Source: Paenibacillus allorhizosphaerae (GTDB lineage: Bacteria > Bacillota > Bacilli > Paenibacillales > NBRC-103111). Taken from it: a stretch of DNA of 45,188 nt. The translations under genes and the position numbers were made by a program. The stretch lies in NCBI RefSeq assembly GCF_910594985.1, contig NZ_CAJVCE010000038.1, positions 1-45,188 on the forward strand, read 5' to 3'. This document shows, piece after piece, positions 24,730 through 34,271 of the stretch (positions are counted from its first letter, which is position 1; the number at the start of each line of letters is the position of its first letter). The notes below the pieces were generated by a model. It worked only from the letters and a program-made list of their open reading frames with translations. It was not told the origin of the DNA and ran no database searches.

Positions 24730-26424
24730 ATGCCTGACAAACCATGGCTTCAGCATTATCCTGACGAGGTGCCGCCGACCTATGATTACCCGAAGCATCC
24801 TTTATCGCATTTTTTGACGGAAACCGCCGCTGCCTATCCAAACCGGATTGCGCTGGACTTTTTGGGGAAGCGATTGACCTATCGATCACTGCACGAGTCG
24901 GCGCTCCGGTTCGCTCAGGCGGCAGCGCATTTGGGCATCCGCAAGGGCGACCGCGTCGCCATCATGCTTCCGAACTGTCCGCAAACGGCGATCGCCTATT
25001 TCGGCACGCTGCTTGCGGGAGGCATCGTCGTCATGACGAATCCGATGTATACGCCCCGGGAGCTGGAGCATCAGCTCAAGGATGCCGGAGCGAAGGCGAT
25101 CGTTACGCTCGATTTGCTGTATGAACGGGTAACGAAAGTGGTGCTGCCCGCAGGCGTTCGGCAGGTGATCGTGACATCGATCAAGGACTATTTGCCCTTT
25201 CCGAAAAACTTGCTTTACCCGCTGAAAGCAAAGCTGGATGGACTGAAGCGGGACGTGAATTACGGCGGAGGCGTCTATTCGTTTGCGAAGCTGCTGAAGC
25301 GGTTTCCGCCTTCGCCTACCGCGGTAACGATCGATGCCGAGGAAGATCTCGCGCTCATTCAATATACGGGAGGAACGACAGGGCTGGCCAAAGGGGTCAT
25401 GCTGACGCATTACAATTTGGTGACGAACGCGATACAGAGCCGGCTTTGGAGCTACCGGTCCGAGCAGGGAAAGGAAGTGTACTTGTCGCCGCTGCCGTTT
25501 TTTCACGTGTTTGGGCTTACCGTGCTGCTCAATCAGGCGGTATATTTGGCCGGAACGCTCGTGCTTCTGCCTCGTTTTGAGATTCAGCCGCTGCTGGAGA
25601 CGATTCGCCGTACCAGGCCGACCGTGTTCCCCGGGGCGCCTACGATGTACATTTCCATGATTCATCATCCGGACGCTCCCCGGTACGATTTGTCATCCCT
25701 CGAAGTTTGCATCAGCGGTGCAGCTCCGCTGCCGCTCGAGGTACAGGAGCGGTTCGAAGCAATGACGGGAGCGAGGCTGATTGAAGGCTACGGCTTGACG
25801 GAAGCGTCCCCGGTGACGCATGCGAACAATATTTGGGCTAAGCGGAAGATCGGCTCCATCGGCATTCCTTTTCCCGATACGGAAGCGAAAATCGTACATC
25901 CCGATACGGGGGAGGAAGTCCCGGCAGGGGAGATCGGCGAACTGATCGTTCGCGGTCCGCAGGTGATGAGAGGCTACTGGAACCGTCCGGAGGAAACGGC
26001 CTTCACGCTGAAGGACGGCTGGCTGTACACGGGCGATATGGCGAAGATGGACGTGGACGGTTTTTTTTATATATTGGATCGGCGCAAAGATTTGATTATT
26101 GCGGGGGGCTTTAATATTTATCCGCGGGAAGTGGAGGAGGTGCTGTTCGAGCACCCCGACGTGGAGGAAGCGGTTGTGGCGGGGGTGAAGGACCCGTACC
26201 GGGGCGAAACGGTGAAGGCCTATATTGTGCTGAAAAAAGATAGCGAGGCGGACAGCGAGGTGCTCGGCGCCTGGTGCCGGGAACGGCTTGCCGCTTACAA
26301 AGTGCCGCGAATCTATGAGTTCCGCAACAGCCTTCCCAAGTCGCTCGTCGGAAAAGTGCTTCGTCGAAAGCTGCTGGAGGAGGAAGAAGAGCGGGCAAGG
26401 GAAGATACGCTTGATTCTTCATAA
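24730..26424 (+). CDS. lcfA: long-chain fatty-acid-CoA ligase
   Basis: 564 residues of the adenylate-forming enzyme family, similar in length to B. subtilis LcfA. It activates fatty acids to acyl-CoA with ATP. The P-loop motif is YTGGTTGLAKGVMLTHYN (about 218), followed by LPFFHVFGL (about 255), YGLTEASPVTH (about 355), GWLYTGDMAKMD (about 430) and RRKDLIIAGGFNIYPREVEE (about 450). The C-terminal catalytic lysine is in KSLVGKVLRRKL. The start at 24730 (MPDKPW) suits the GGGGTGG site better than the GTG at 24721. It sits at the end of the fadN-fadA-fadE series, so it should feed acyl-CoA into these enzymes. Confidence 0.92.
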   Translation: MPDKPWLQHYPDEVPPTYDYPKHPLSHFLTETAAAYPNRIALDFLGKRLTYRSLHESALRFAQAAAHLGIRKGDRVAIMLPNCPQTAIAYFGTLLAGGIVVMTNPMYTPRELEHQLKDAGAKAIVTLDLLYERVTKVVLPAGVRQVIVTSIKDYLPFPKNLLYPLKAKLDGLKRDVNYGGGVYSFAKLLKRFPPSPTAVTIDAEEDLALIQYTGGTTGLAKGVMLTHYNLVTNAIQSRLWSYRSEQGKEVYLSPLPFFHVFGLTVLLNQAVYLAGTLVLLPRFEIQPLLETIRRTRPTVFPGAPTMYISMIHHPDAPRYDLSSLEVCISGAAPLPLEVQERFEAMTGARLIEGYGLTEASPVTHANNIWAKRKIGSIGIPFPDTEAKIVHPDTGEEVPAGEIGELIVRGPQVMRGYWNRPEETAFTLKDGWLYTGDMAKMDVDGFFYILDRRKDLIIAGGFNIYPREVEEVLFEHPDVEEAVVAGVKDPYRGETVKAYIVLKKDSEADSEVLGAWCRERLAAYKVPRIYEFRNSLPKSLVGKVLRRKLLEEEEERAREDTLDSS

Positions 26425-26463
26425 ATATTGAACGCTTCGAGCATACCGAGGGGAGGGAAAGGT

Positions 26464-26901
26464 ATGGACGATGTGAAGGAGGAGGGGGAAGCGGATCGTC
26501 CTTCGACCGATAGCGCGCCGAAATCGACCGGCACCTTCTGGGACTGGATCGGCTGCGAATGGACGGAGGAGAAGGATGGCCGCGTAACCGTATCGCTAAC
26601 CGTGGAGCCGCGTCATTTGAACCATATCGGCATCGTGCACGGGGGCGTATACGCAACATTGATCGATTCCGCCATGGGGCTCGCCGTCATGCGTTCCAGA
26701 CCGGATCACTCCGTGGTGACGACGAATTTGAATATGCATTACGTGGCGCCTGCGACCATCGGGAAGCTGACGGTCACCGCGGAAATCGTCCATGCTTCGC
26801 GCAAACTTGTGACGGCGCAGGCCAAAGCTTTCGGTGAGGGCGGGGCGTTGTGCGCCTTTGGCACCGGGACGTTCCGTGTGCTTGAGAAACAGGGGGGATG
26901 A
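26464..26901 (+). CDS. PaaI-type hotdog thioesterase
   Basis: 145 residues. It probably hydrolyses acyl-CoA or phenylacetyl-CoA-like thioesters, which would free CoA when beta-oxidation stalls. The hotdog signature RHLNHIGIVHGGVYATLIDS then AMGLAV (about 46-72) is clear, with the catalytic-loop HGG and Asp. NLNMHYVAPATIGKLTVTAE lies at about 83. The first 25 residues are acidic and likely disordered. GGGAGG precedes the ATG at 26464; the TTG at 26428 is a poorer start. Its stop codon overlaps the next open frame, suggesting co-translation. Confidence 0.85.
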   Translation: MDDVKEEGEADRPSTDSAPKSTGTFWDWIGCEWTEEKDGRVTVSLTVEPRHLNHIGIVHGGVYATLIDSAMGLAVMRSRPDHSVVTTNLNMHYVAPATIGKLTVTAEIVHASRKLVTAQAKAFGEGGALCAFGTGTFRVLEKQGG

Positions 26902-26945
26902 AATTATCGAAAGTCGAACCCGACTTTGACAAACGAGGTGAGCGC

Positions 26946-27269
26946 ATGAACATTCGTGACGAGATCGAACAAATCGTCCGTCGGATCAACCGTAAACCGG
27001 AGCGCATCCGGTCATTGCAGGCGGTATACCAATTCAATTTGGGAACGGGAGAATACTTTCAGGTCAAGTTCCATGGAGGGCAGGCGGAATTGTTCGACGG
27101 GACTCCCCACAAGGCGGACTGCCGCATCATTCTTTCCGAGCAGACGTTCCGCAAGCTGCTAAGCAACCAAGTGAACGCCATGACGGCATATATGTCGGGC
27201 GCGCTTAAGGTGGAGGGAAAGCTCAGTCTGGCTTTCAAGCTGTCCGAGGTGCTGAAGGCTTGCTTTTGA
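26946..27269 (+). CDS. SCP2 sterol/lipid-carrier domain protein
   Basis: 107 residues making one SCP2 domain, which in other proteins forms a hydrophobic tunnel that binds acyl-CoA or sterols. The pattern YQFNLGTGEYFQVKFHGGQA (about 27) and ADCRIILSEQTFRKLL (about 58), then NAMTAYMSGALKVEGKLSLA (about 77), is typical. The start at 26946 follows GAGGTG; an ATG at 26898 overlapping the thioesterase stop codon would add 16 residues. As the last gene of the fad series it may shuttle fatty acyl groups, which is inference. I see only a short palindrome (GAATGCATTC) past its end. Confidence 0.8.
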   Translation: MNIRDEIEQIVRRINRKPERIRSLQAVYQFNLGTGEYFQVKFHGGQAELFDGTPHKADCRIILSEQTFRKLLSNQVNAMTAYMSGALKVEGKLSLAFKLSEVLKACF

Positions 27270-27465
27270 ATGCATTCAGTCGGCGCCTCTAGCTCTGCAC
27301 TTCCGCTAGCTGTCACCTCCCATATGTACAACTGGCTTTGCGGGAGCCCCTCCAGACTTGTGAAGCGGATGTGCAGCACACCGAGGCGGCTAACCAACCG
27401 GTGGGTTACTCTCGTTATCGATGTATGTCAGCAGCGCGAGGACGAATGATCAGATCTCCATGCAC

Positions 27466-28359
27466 CTACTCCAATTCCGAAGCGCCGCGCATTCGTTTCC
27501 GGTATTGATTCGGAGATTCGCCAAAATGGCCGGAAAACTGCCTGGAAAAATAATGCACCGATGCAAAGCCGAGCTTGTCCGCGATCAGCGTAACCGAACG
27601 GTTCGTTTCGCGCAGCTCGGTTTTGGCTTGTTCCAGCTTGCGCAGCATAAAATATTGTCCGGGACTGGTCCCGGTCTCTTTGCGGAACAGTTCGTACAAA
27701 TACGGCTGGCTCAACTGAAGGGTCCCCGCCCAGTCGGCCAGTTGAAACGATTCGTGCAGGTTGCTTTTCATCCAGTCGATCATTTTGCGTATGCGCAGGT
27801 CGCTCGGCAAGAACGGATAGGCCAAGAAACGTGCGAATCCGGTCACGAACGATTCGAACAACGATCGCAAACGGATCGCGCTGCCGATCTCCTGCGAATC
27901 AAAGTGACGGATGACCGCGAGAAAAGGCTCAAGCCAGTCCGCCCCGGCCGGAATGGAAGTTTGCGCGGGGAGCACAATCCCATCTGTAAAACGGACTCGG
28001 TCCGCGCTTAGCTGAGGTTTATAGGAAGCGAAGCGGTATTCGTTCAGCCGTTTGTCGCCCTTCTGCTTGGGGGTGCTGTCCCAGAGAAGATCGGCGTAGA
28101 CGGACGCATGAACCATAGGATCGTGCTCGTCTGCTGCAAAGGCGTGCGGCGTGCCCGGCTCTATGCAGAACAAGTCCCGAGTCTCCGCCCGATATTCCTT
28201 GCCGTCGATCACAAGAAAGCCGCTGCCGCTCCGGATATAGATGAAAGTATAGGCATAATTCAGCCGGGGACCGATCTTCGCTTTGGGGCGAAACGGGTAA
28301 AAATCGGCGCCTAGAATGCGCGTGCGGATGTCGTTAAACGCAATATGCCGCGTTTCCAT
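27466..28359 (-). CDS. AraC-family transcriptional regulator
   Basis: 297 residues. The N-terminal half is a cupin-like sugar-sensing domain (SGFLVIDGKEYRAETRDLFC, about 45; PGTPHAFAADEHDP, about 67). The C-terminal AraC domain has two helix-turn-helix motifs (SFQLADWAGTLQLSQPYLYE, about 208; RSVTLIADKLGFASVHYFSR, about 253) and ends FGESPNQYRKRMRG. AAGGAG precedes the ATG at 28359. It is divergent from the GH31 glycosidase with 126 bp between the starts, so it most likely activates that gene in response to a sugar. Confidence 0.9.
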   Translation of the reverse strand: METRHIAFNDIRTRILGADFYPFRPKAKIGPRLNYAYTFIYIRSGSGFLVIDGKEYRAETRDLFCIEPGTPHAFAADEHDPMVHASVYADLLWDSTPKQKGDKRLNEYRFASYKPQLSADRVRFTDGIVLPAQTSIPAGADWLEPFLAVIRHFDSQEIGSAIRLRSLFESFVTGFARFLAYPFLPSDLRIRKMIDWMKSNLHESFQLADWAGTLQLSQPYLYELFRKETGTSPGQYFMLRKLEQAKTELRETNRSVTLIADKLGFASVHYFSRQFSGHFGESPNQYRKRMRGASELE

Positions 28360-28485
28360 AGATCGGGTACTCCTTAACTTCTGACATAATCGATCCTATA
28401 ATTGTGCAAAAAGTATACCATAGGCCAAAGCCAGTTTCATCCCTTGTCTGGTAAGATGATAAAAAACGGAAGGAAGGGCTGCACT

Positions 28486-30609
28486 TTGACCACGCCACTG
28501 CAATGGACTTCTTATGTACCCGGAATTTGGAAAACGACGATCGGCGCTCCATCGGACTTATCGCCGCTTGCTTTCATCGGACGCGAGCCGAAAACGGAAG
28601 CGCTGCAGCAAATGGGCGAGGCCCCATTTCCGTTCGGAAGCGGCGATGTTGCTATCGAGCAAAAAAAACGCGGACCGCTGCTCAGCGTGCCGCTTACGGC
28701 AAGCGAGAAGCTGTACGGGCTCGGATTGCAATTTATGAAATTGAACCAGCGGGGACGGACTCGTTTTCTCCGCGTCAACAGCGATCCGAAGCAGGATACG
28801 GGAGAAAGTCACGCACCGATCCCTTTTGTCGTGTCCGACCAAGGCTATGGTATTCTGATCGATACTTCGCGCATTGTGACGATTCATCTCGGTTCGACGG
28901 TTCGACTGGCAGAAACGAAAAAGGAACAAATATTTGACCGAAATAACCAAAAAGGGCAGTGGAAAGCGACGCTTGTGTCGGAGCGGATGGAGTTCTTGCT
29001 GCCGCTCGAAGGAGCCGACGTCTATGTAATTGCGGGAAATAACGCGCTGGACGTCGTTCGCCGGTATAATTTGCTGTGCGGCGGGGGCGCGCTTCCGCCA
29101 AGATGGGGACTCGGATTTTGGCACCGGGTGCCGACGCTGTTTACGGACAAGCAGGTGGCGGAAGAAGCGCTGGAATACCGGAAGCGCGAATTTCCGTGTG
29201 ACGTGATCGGTCTGGAGCCGGGTTGGCACAGCAAGAGCTATCCGGTAACTTACGAATGGTATGAAGGCCGCTATCCGAATCCGAAGCAGTTTGTGGCTGA
29301 CATGGACCGGGAAGGCTTCCGCATCAATTTATGGGAGCATCCTTACGTCTCGCCGGAAGCGGGGCTTTACGAGAAGCTGCTTCCGCTATCCGGTTCGTAC
29401 ACGGTATGGGGCGGGCTAGCGCCGGATTACTCGCTGGAGGAAGCGAGAACCGCTTACCGGGAACAGCATCGCAGCGAGCATCTGTCGATCGGGGTTTCCG
29501 GCTACAAGCTCGACGAGTGCGACGGCAGCGAGCTGACGGGCAACTCGTGGATGTTCCCCGCCCACGCCGAGTTTCCATCCGGCCACGACGGCGAGCAGCT
29601 GCGGCAAATGTACGGCCTGATGTTCCAGAAAATGACGTCGGAGCTGTACCGGGAGGAAGACAAACGGACGTACGGGTTGATCCGGGCGTCCGGCGTCGGC
29701 GCTTCCTCGATGCCTTACGTGCTGTATTCGGACTTGTACGATCACAAGCAGTTTATTCGCGCGCTATGCAACGCCTCGTTCAGCGGTCTCTTGTGGACGC
29801 CGGAGGTGCGCAAGGCGTCGAGCGCCGAAGATTGGGTGCGCCGGATGCAGGCGGTCTGCTTCTCGCCGATGGCGATGCTGAACGCTTGGGGCGATGGAAC
29901 GAAGCCGTGGAGCTTCCCGGAAGTGGAGCATATCGTCCGCCACTATATTCAACTGCGCATGCGGCTGCTGCCTTACTTGTACAGCGCATTTGCCAAATAC
30001 CATCAGGACGGCACGCCTCCGTTCCGCGCGATGCCGCTGGTGACCGGAAACGTTCAGAACGAGAGCGGCGCCGTTTCCGCATCCGCCGTGAAGGTCGATA
30101 CCGTCGACGCGGCTTACGGCGGGAACAAGAAGAAGGAATGGGACGACCAGTTCATGGTCGGCGATGATCTGTTGGTGGCTCCGCTCTTTGCTGGCGAACA
30201 GGAGCGGGACGTTTACTTGCCGCATGGTCGCTGGTTCGGGCTTGAAAGCGGCGAGACGTACGAGGGCGGCGGCGTTGTCCGGGTTGCTCCGGGGCTGGAG
30301 CAAATTCCGGTTTTCGTACGGGACGGCGCGGTCATTCCGATGACGCCGTGGCGCGCGCATGCGCCGCGGCAAGGGGAGCAAATGCCGCTCATCTTGTGCC
30401 ATTTCGGCGAAGCGGAGGGCAGCGGCTCCCTGTATGACGACGATGGAGAGAGCTTTGCTTACGAGCGCGGAGAATCCGTTTGGAGAAAGGCGGAGGTGAA
30501 GCGTTCCGCGGACGGAAGCTGGACTGGTACGCTCTCCGGACATGAGGCCTCGTTCCCTTCCACGTTCGGCGAGGTGCAGTGGCACTTCGGCCTGAAGAAA
30601 CTGCCGTAA
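28486..30609 (+). CDS. glycoside hydrolase family 31 protein
   Basis: About 707 residues, an intracellular glycosidase (no signal peptide) of the alpha-glucosidase/alpha-xylosidase family. GH31 features are GLGLQFMKLNQRGRTRFLRV (about 82), the barrel strand RWGLGFWHRVPTLFTDKQVA (about 205), DVIGLEPGW (about 240) and GYKLDECDGSEL with the likely nucleophile Asp343. ASGVGASSMPYVLYSD (about 405) probably carries the acid/base region. A beta-rich C-terminus follows. The start is probably TTG at 28486, eight bases after AGGAAGGG; an ATG at 28456 has no good ribosome binding site. The divergent AraC regulator suggests sugar induction. The substrate cannot be fixed from the sequence. Confidence 0.85.
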   Translation: MTTPLQWTSYVPGIWKTTIGAPSDLSPLAFIGREPKTEALQQMGEAPFPFGSGDVAIEQKKRGPLLSVPLTASEKLYGLGLQFMKLNQRGRTRFLRVNSDPKQDTGESHAPIPFVVSDQGYGILIDTSRIVTIHLGSTVRLAETKKEQIFDRNNQKGQWKATLVSERMEFLLPLEGADVYVIAGNNALDVVRRYNLLCGGGALPPRWGLGFWHRVPTLFTDKQVAEEALEYRKREFPCDVIGLEPGWHSKSYPVTYEWYEGRYPNPKQFVADMDREGFRINLWEHPYVSPEAGLYEKLLPLSGSYTVWGGLAPDYSLEEARTAYREQHRSEHLSIGVSGYKLDECDGSELTGNSWMFPAHAEFPSGHDGEQLRQMYGLMFQKMTSELYREEDKRTYGLIRASGVGASSMPYVLYSDLYDHKQFIRALCNASFSGLLWTPEVRKASSAEDWVRRMQAVCFSPMAMLNAWGDGTKPWSFPEVEHIVRHYIQLRMRLLPYLYSAFAKYHQDGTPPFRAMPLVTGNVQNESGAVSASAVKVDTVDAAYGGNKKKEWDDQFMVGDDLLVAPLFAGEQERDVYLPHGRWFGLESGETYEGGGVVRVAPGLEQIPVFVRDGAVIPMTPWRAHAPRQGEQMPLILCHFGEAEGSGSLYDDDGESFAYERGESVWRKAEVKRSADGSWTGTLSGHEASFPSTFGEVQWHFGLKKLP

Positions 30610-30638
30610 ATCCGGGCGGTTGCAGTGATATAACAATA

Positions 30639-30680
30639 ATGAGGAGCATTTCTGGCATGTCGGCCGGAAGTGCTCCTCAT
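30639..30680. terminator. bidirectional terminator hairpin
   Basis: ATGAGGAGCA (30639-30648) pairs with TGCTCCTCAT (30671-30680), and inner pairs including two G-U extend the stem to about 18 bp. It lies between the convergent GH31 and TetR genes and can serve both, although the U-runs are short. Confidence 0.55.
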
Positions 30681-30731
30681 GGTTTGTATCGTAATGGCAT
30701 GAATGGTTTCAATGCGTTCACCTCAGCGGAA

Positions 30732-31319
30732 TTACCGCTTGCCGATTCCTTCCCAGAACAGCGGCCAAACTTTGCCGAGCCATTCATCGATTTGCTGTGT
30801 GCGCAATAAGTACGACTGCATCAAGCAGCTGTCCATCAGGCACAAGTACGAAGCGACAAGCTCCGGCTTGTTGAAGCTGCGCAGCTCTCCTGCGGCATAA
30901 GCTTCTTCCAGCAAACGGCCGACCGGTTCGGCCAGTTGCTGCTCCATCAGCATCAGCCGCTCCTTGAGGCCGCTGGCCAAAAATGGCGGCGGCAGCAGCA
31001 AAGCCCGTTTCAGAAAAAACGCCCGTTCCCCGCTCATCCGCTCGTTATGACAATATTCCCGGATCAGTCGCCGAAGAATGGTATCCGTGGCCTCGCGCCG
31101 CAGCTTCGATTCCTGCAGCAGCTCAGCGATAGACTGCATATGCTCGCGCAGCACATCCTCGAGAGCGGAAAGAAACAGTTCCTGCTTGCTTCGAAAATGA
31201 GGGTGCAAGGATGGAGCTTTGATCCCCGCGCGTGCGGCGATATCCGATACATCGGCACCTTCGTACCCGCTGCGGGCAAACAACTGGAGGGCGGCATGCT
31301 TGATCGCTTGGGCCGTCAT
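30732..31319 (-). CDS. TetR/AcrR-family transcriptional regulator
   Basis: 195 residues. The DNA-binding domain is at residues 5-50 (IKHAALQLFARSGYEGADVS, then DIAARAGIKAPSLHPHFRSK, then QELFLSAL). The remaining all-helical part is a ligand domain (LSGERAFFLKRALLLPPP-like stretch near 95; LCLMDSCLMQSYLLRTQQID near 160). The ATG at 31319 follows GGGGG about ten bases upstream. Its targets are unknown; the divergent S-layer protein gene or a distant locus are both possible. A TATAAT-like -10 lies at 31465-31470 on this strand, which would leave a leader of about 140 bases. Confidence 0.85.
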   Translation of the reverse strand: MTAQAIKHAALQLFARSGYEGADVSDIAARAGIKAPSLHPHFRSKQELFLSALEDVLREHMQSIAELLQESKLRREATDTILRRLIREYCHNERMSGERAFFLKRALLLPPPFLASGLKERLMLMEQQLAEPVGRLLEEAYAAGELRSFNKPELVASYLCLMDSCLMQSYLLRTQQIDEWLGKVWPLFWEGIGKR

Positions 31320-31623
31320 AGCATTACAACCCCCGTTCGCGGAGCCGGATGCGGCGATACGAACTCACAGAAAAAGCAGGTATTCGTGGAAAAGGAACTT
31401 GTTTTTGTTCTTCGAGTATGCCAAAGCTCATTGGTTATCACACCTTCCGTATCACTTGTTAGATATTATAACGCGAAAATCACATAAATCATATAAATAA
31501 ATATTTTCATGTCACGATTTATTACATATCTTTTTTAATATTCTTTTATTTTTCAAACGCAACTTTTTCCAAAAGCTTGTCGTCTAGTGAGTAGATTCGC
31601 AAATGACAGTGAGGGGGATTCAC
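31320..31623. other. AT-rich divergent promoter region
   Basis: The 304-bp gap between the TetR gene and the S-layer protein gene is strongly AT-rich from about 31480 to 31560. A TATAAT hexamer on the minus strand (31465-31470) is the only clear promoter element. I could not pick a single promoter for the plus-strand gene with confidence, and I see no gene here. Confidence 0.4.
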
Positions 31624-33999
31624 TTGAAAAGGCTGAAAAAGGCGGGGACCGTCGCCATCGCGTCGGCGTTGTTGCTTACGAGCGCACCACAAGTATGGGC
31701 AAGCGAAATCGCTGGAACAGCGGGCAGCACATCCGTAAGTGTTCCGATGTTGCCTGACAAAGGAAATACAGCTCCGGCGGAAGTCAAAATTTCCAAAGAT
31801 CACGCGATCGATCTAGCCAAAAAGTATATTGCGATTCCAGAGGGGTACGTGCTAAATTCCATTAATCTGAATTCCAACGGGTATCCTTATGGGAAAAACG
31901 GCTCGAGCTGGAGCATGAACTTTTCCAAAACAATCAAAGACCATTATTACGGCAATATCAGCATTACGATCGATGGGACGAACGGCAGACTGACCAACTA
32001 TTATATGAACGAAAATGATAACGACCGCAAGCCGAGCTACCCGCCGAAAGCGGATTACAAGGCGGCGAAGCAAATCGCGGATGCCTGGATCGCCAAAATG
32101 AACGCCGGGGAGCAGGATCAATTGCGCTACAATGTGCGCGACGAGCAATCGTTCCGCACGCCGATTGACGGGAATTACCAATACAGCATCCGCTATGATC
32201 GGACGGTGTCTGGAGTGCCGTTCTCGCAAAACGGAGTGAACGTCGGCGTAAACGGCGAAGGGCAAGTCACGAGCTACAGCTTCAATTGGGACGATACGGC
32301 TACTTTTGAGAAGAATGTGACCCCAATCGGTATGGAGCAGGCCGCGCAGGCATTCCGGGATAAAGCGAAGGCTGCGCTAAGCTATGAAATCCCGTATCAG
32401 GCGAAGGGGAACAGAAAGCCGATCACTACGTATCAAATGGGTACATTTATGATCGACGCAGCAAAGGGCGAGCCGTGGAGCCCAGGGATCATTCCGCAGT
32501 CCGGCGAGGAGGAACGGCCGATAACCGATAAGCCGCTTGCGGATAAGCCTTCGGCAACGCTCAATTTAACCAAAGAGGAAGCGGTGGAGAAAGTCACCTC
32601 CGTGTTTACATTGCCAGCGGGCGTCAAACTGCAAAATGCATCGTACAACGAGTATACGAATCCGGACACGGGTGAGACGTCCTCCGCCTGGAATTTGAGC
32701 TGGAGCCAGCCGGCTGGGGAGAACGAGGCAAGCGCAAAAATGGCAGGCAGCTCGGCATGGGCAACCGTTGACAGCAAAACCGGTGAGATTAAAAATTTCA
32801 ATTTAAACCCGCCGTATGTACCGATGTCGGAGCAAAAAGACGTGGAAGCCAAAGTTTCGCAGGACGAAGCCAAGGCCAAAGCGGCCGAGCTGGTCAAAAA
32901 ACTGCTGCCCGGCTATACCGATCAATTGGTTCCCGATACGGTTCCGGAAAAACTGTTGCAGCCGCTGCTGCTCAAAAGAATGAAAACATGGGATATCCGT
33001 TTCAAGCGGGTCATTGACGGCGTAAGTGCGGGAGGAGAAACGGTGTACGTTAATATTGACAGGGAAACCGGGGATCTTATCGGCTTTTCCAATTCTATAA
33101 GCACGTTTGCTTATCCGCAGCAGAAGCCGCAGGTCATTGCGCTCGACAAGGCGAAAGATCTCCTGCTTGCGCAGTACGATATCGAGCTGAGCTACGAGCC
33201 CGATCTGTCGGACACTCCGCTGTATACGGATAAAATCAAGCTCATGATCGCTGCAGGAGAAATCGCTCCCGGCATTGCTCCGGACGCATCCGGTAAGCAA
33301 AAGGACGCCAAGCTCGTATACAAGCTGCTGCCCAAGTATTCCCGGGAGCCGGTCGTGCTTGATGCCGAGACCGGTACCTGGAAAAATGCCGCCACCGGAG
33401 ACGCAGTATCGCTGGAGCGAGTGAAGGTCGGCGATATTGAGGGCCATTGGGCTCAAAAAGAGCTGCAGCTGATGCTCGATTATCAAGCGCTTGACGTCAA
33501 GGACGGCAAAGTGAACCCGGATCAGTCGATCACGCGCGGCGAAATGATCAAAATGCTCGTCATTGCGATGAACGGCGGCAATGGCGGCATCCGCTACGAT
33601 GCCAACCGTTCCGCTTCTTTTGCCGATGTAAAGGCGGATTCCGCTTATTTCGCTTACGTCGAGAACGCCGTAGACCGTGGCCTGTTAACACCCGGCACCG
33701 ATTTCAGACCGGAGGATAAAATGAACCGGGAGGAAATGGCCGGACTCATCGTCAAAGCGCTTGGCTTAAGCGGCCTGGCCCAACACGACGCCGTGTTCAA
33801 CGATAATTTTGCCGATAAAGCGAAGCTGAAACATGTCGGCGAGGCGGCCATCGTCGTAGGACTCGACATCATGTCGCTGGTGGACGGCAGCTTCCAGCCC
33901 GAACAGGAAGTTTCGAAAGCACAGGCGGCAACCGCGTTTTTCCGTTATTTGCAAAAACGCGCCGAGATCCAGGACCGAAAATACCCGGTATATTATTAA
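31624..33999 (+). CDS. SLH-domain protein with YcdB/YcdC repeats
   Basis: 791 residues, exported and held on the cell wall. TTG at 31624 after GAGGGGG gives a clean signal peptide (MKRLKKAGTVAIASALLLTS, cleaved near VWASE); the ATG at 31603 has no ribosome binding site. Residues 60-560 hold YcdB/YcdC-type domains that resemble PepSY-like units: ISKDHAIDLAKKYIAIPEGY, later LTKEEAVEKVTSVFTLPAGV, each followed by a W-S-M/L-x-x-S/F strand (WSMNFSK, WNLSWSQ). From about 602 three SLH motifs occur: GHWAQKELQLMLDYQALDVK, SFADVKADSAYFAYVENAVD and the degenerate FNDNFADKAKLKHVGEAAIV. They should bind pyruvylated wall polymer. The role of the YcdB part is unknown. Confidence 0.85.
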   Translation: MKRLKKAGTVAIASALLLTSAPQVWASEIAGTAGSTSVSVPMLPDKGNTAPAEVKISKDHAIDLAKKYIAIPEGYVLNSINLNSNGYPYGKNGSSWSMNFSKTIKDHYYGNISITIDGTNGRLTNYYMNENDNDRKPSYPPKADYKAAKQIADAWIAKMNAGEQDQLRYNVRDEQSFRTPIDGNYQYSIRYDRTVSGVPFSQNGVNVGVNGEGQVTSYSFNWDDTATFEKNVTPIGMEQAAQAFRDKAKAALSYEIPYQAKGNRKPITTYQMGTFMIDAAKGEPWSPGIIPQSGEEERPITDKPLADKPSATLNLTKEEAVEKVTSVFTLPAGVKLQNASYNEYTNPDTGETSSAWNLSWSQPAGENEASAKMAGSSAWATVDSKTGEIKNFNLNPPYVPMSEQKDVEAKVSQDEAKAKAAELVKKLLPGYTDQLVPDTVPEKLLQPLLLKRMKTWDIRFKRVIDGVSAGGETVYVNIDRETGDLIGFSNSISTFAYPQQKPQVIALDKAKDLLLAQYDIELSYEPDLSDTPLYTDKIKLMIAAGEIAPGIAPDASGKQKDAKLVYKLLPKYSREPVVLDAETGTWKNAATGDAVSLERVKVGDIEGHWAQKELQLMLDYQALDVKDGKVNPDQSITRGEMIKMLVIAMNGGNGGIRYDANRSASFADVKADSAYFAYVENAVDRGLLTPGTDFRPEDKMNREEMAGLIVKALGLSGLAQHDAVFNDNFADKAKLKHVGEAAIVVGLDIMSLVDGSFQPEQEVSKAQAATAFFRYLQKRAEIQDRKYPVYY

Positions 34000-34061
34000 T
34001 CCTTTTTCAAAAACATACGTCGGTCGGCGGTAATGAAACTTGAGACCGCAAGCATCGTACT

Positions 34062-34099
34062 TAGCCCATTGCAACTCGATAAAGAGATGCAATGGGCTA
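34062..34099 (+). terminator. terminator of the SLH-protein gene
   Basis: TAGCCCATTGCA (34062-34073) is perfectly complementary to TGCAATGGGCTA (34088-34099), a 12-bp stem, followed by CTTTATTTT. Confidence 0.8.
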
Positions 34100-34271
34100 C
34101 TTTATTTTCGTTCTACCAATGCAAAAACGCTCGCTTTATTGGTAAGGAAATATGTAAAAAATTTTAAAAAATGATTGTATTAGGAAGGGATGTTTCCTAT
34201 CATTAATGTTGAATAAAACCTTGACTGACGTGTGGAGCTTTGCGGCACGTACTCGGAAGCGGAGGAAGAGC

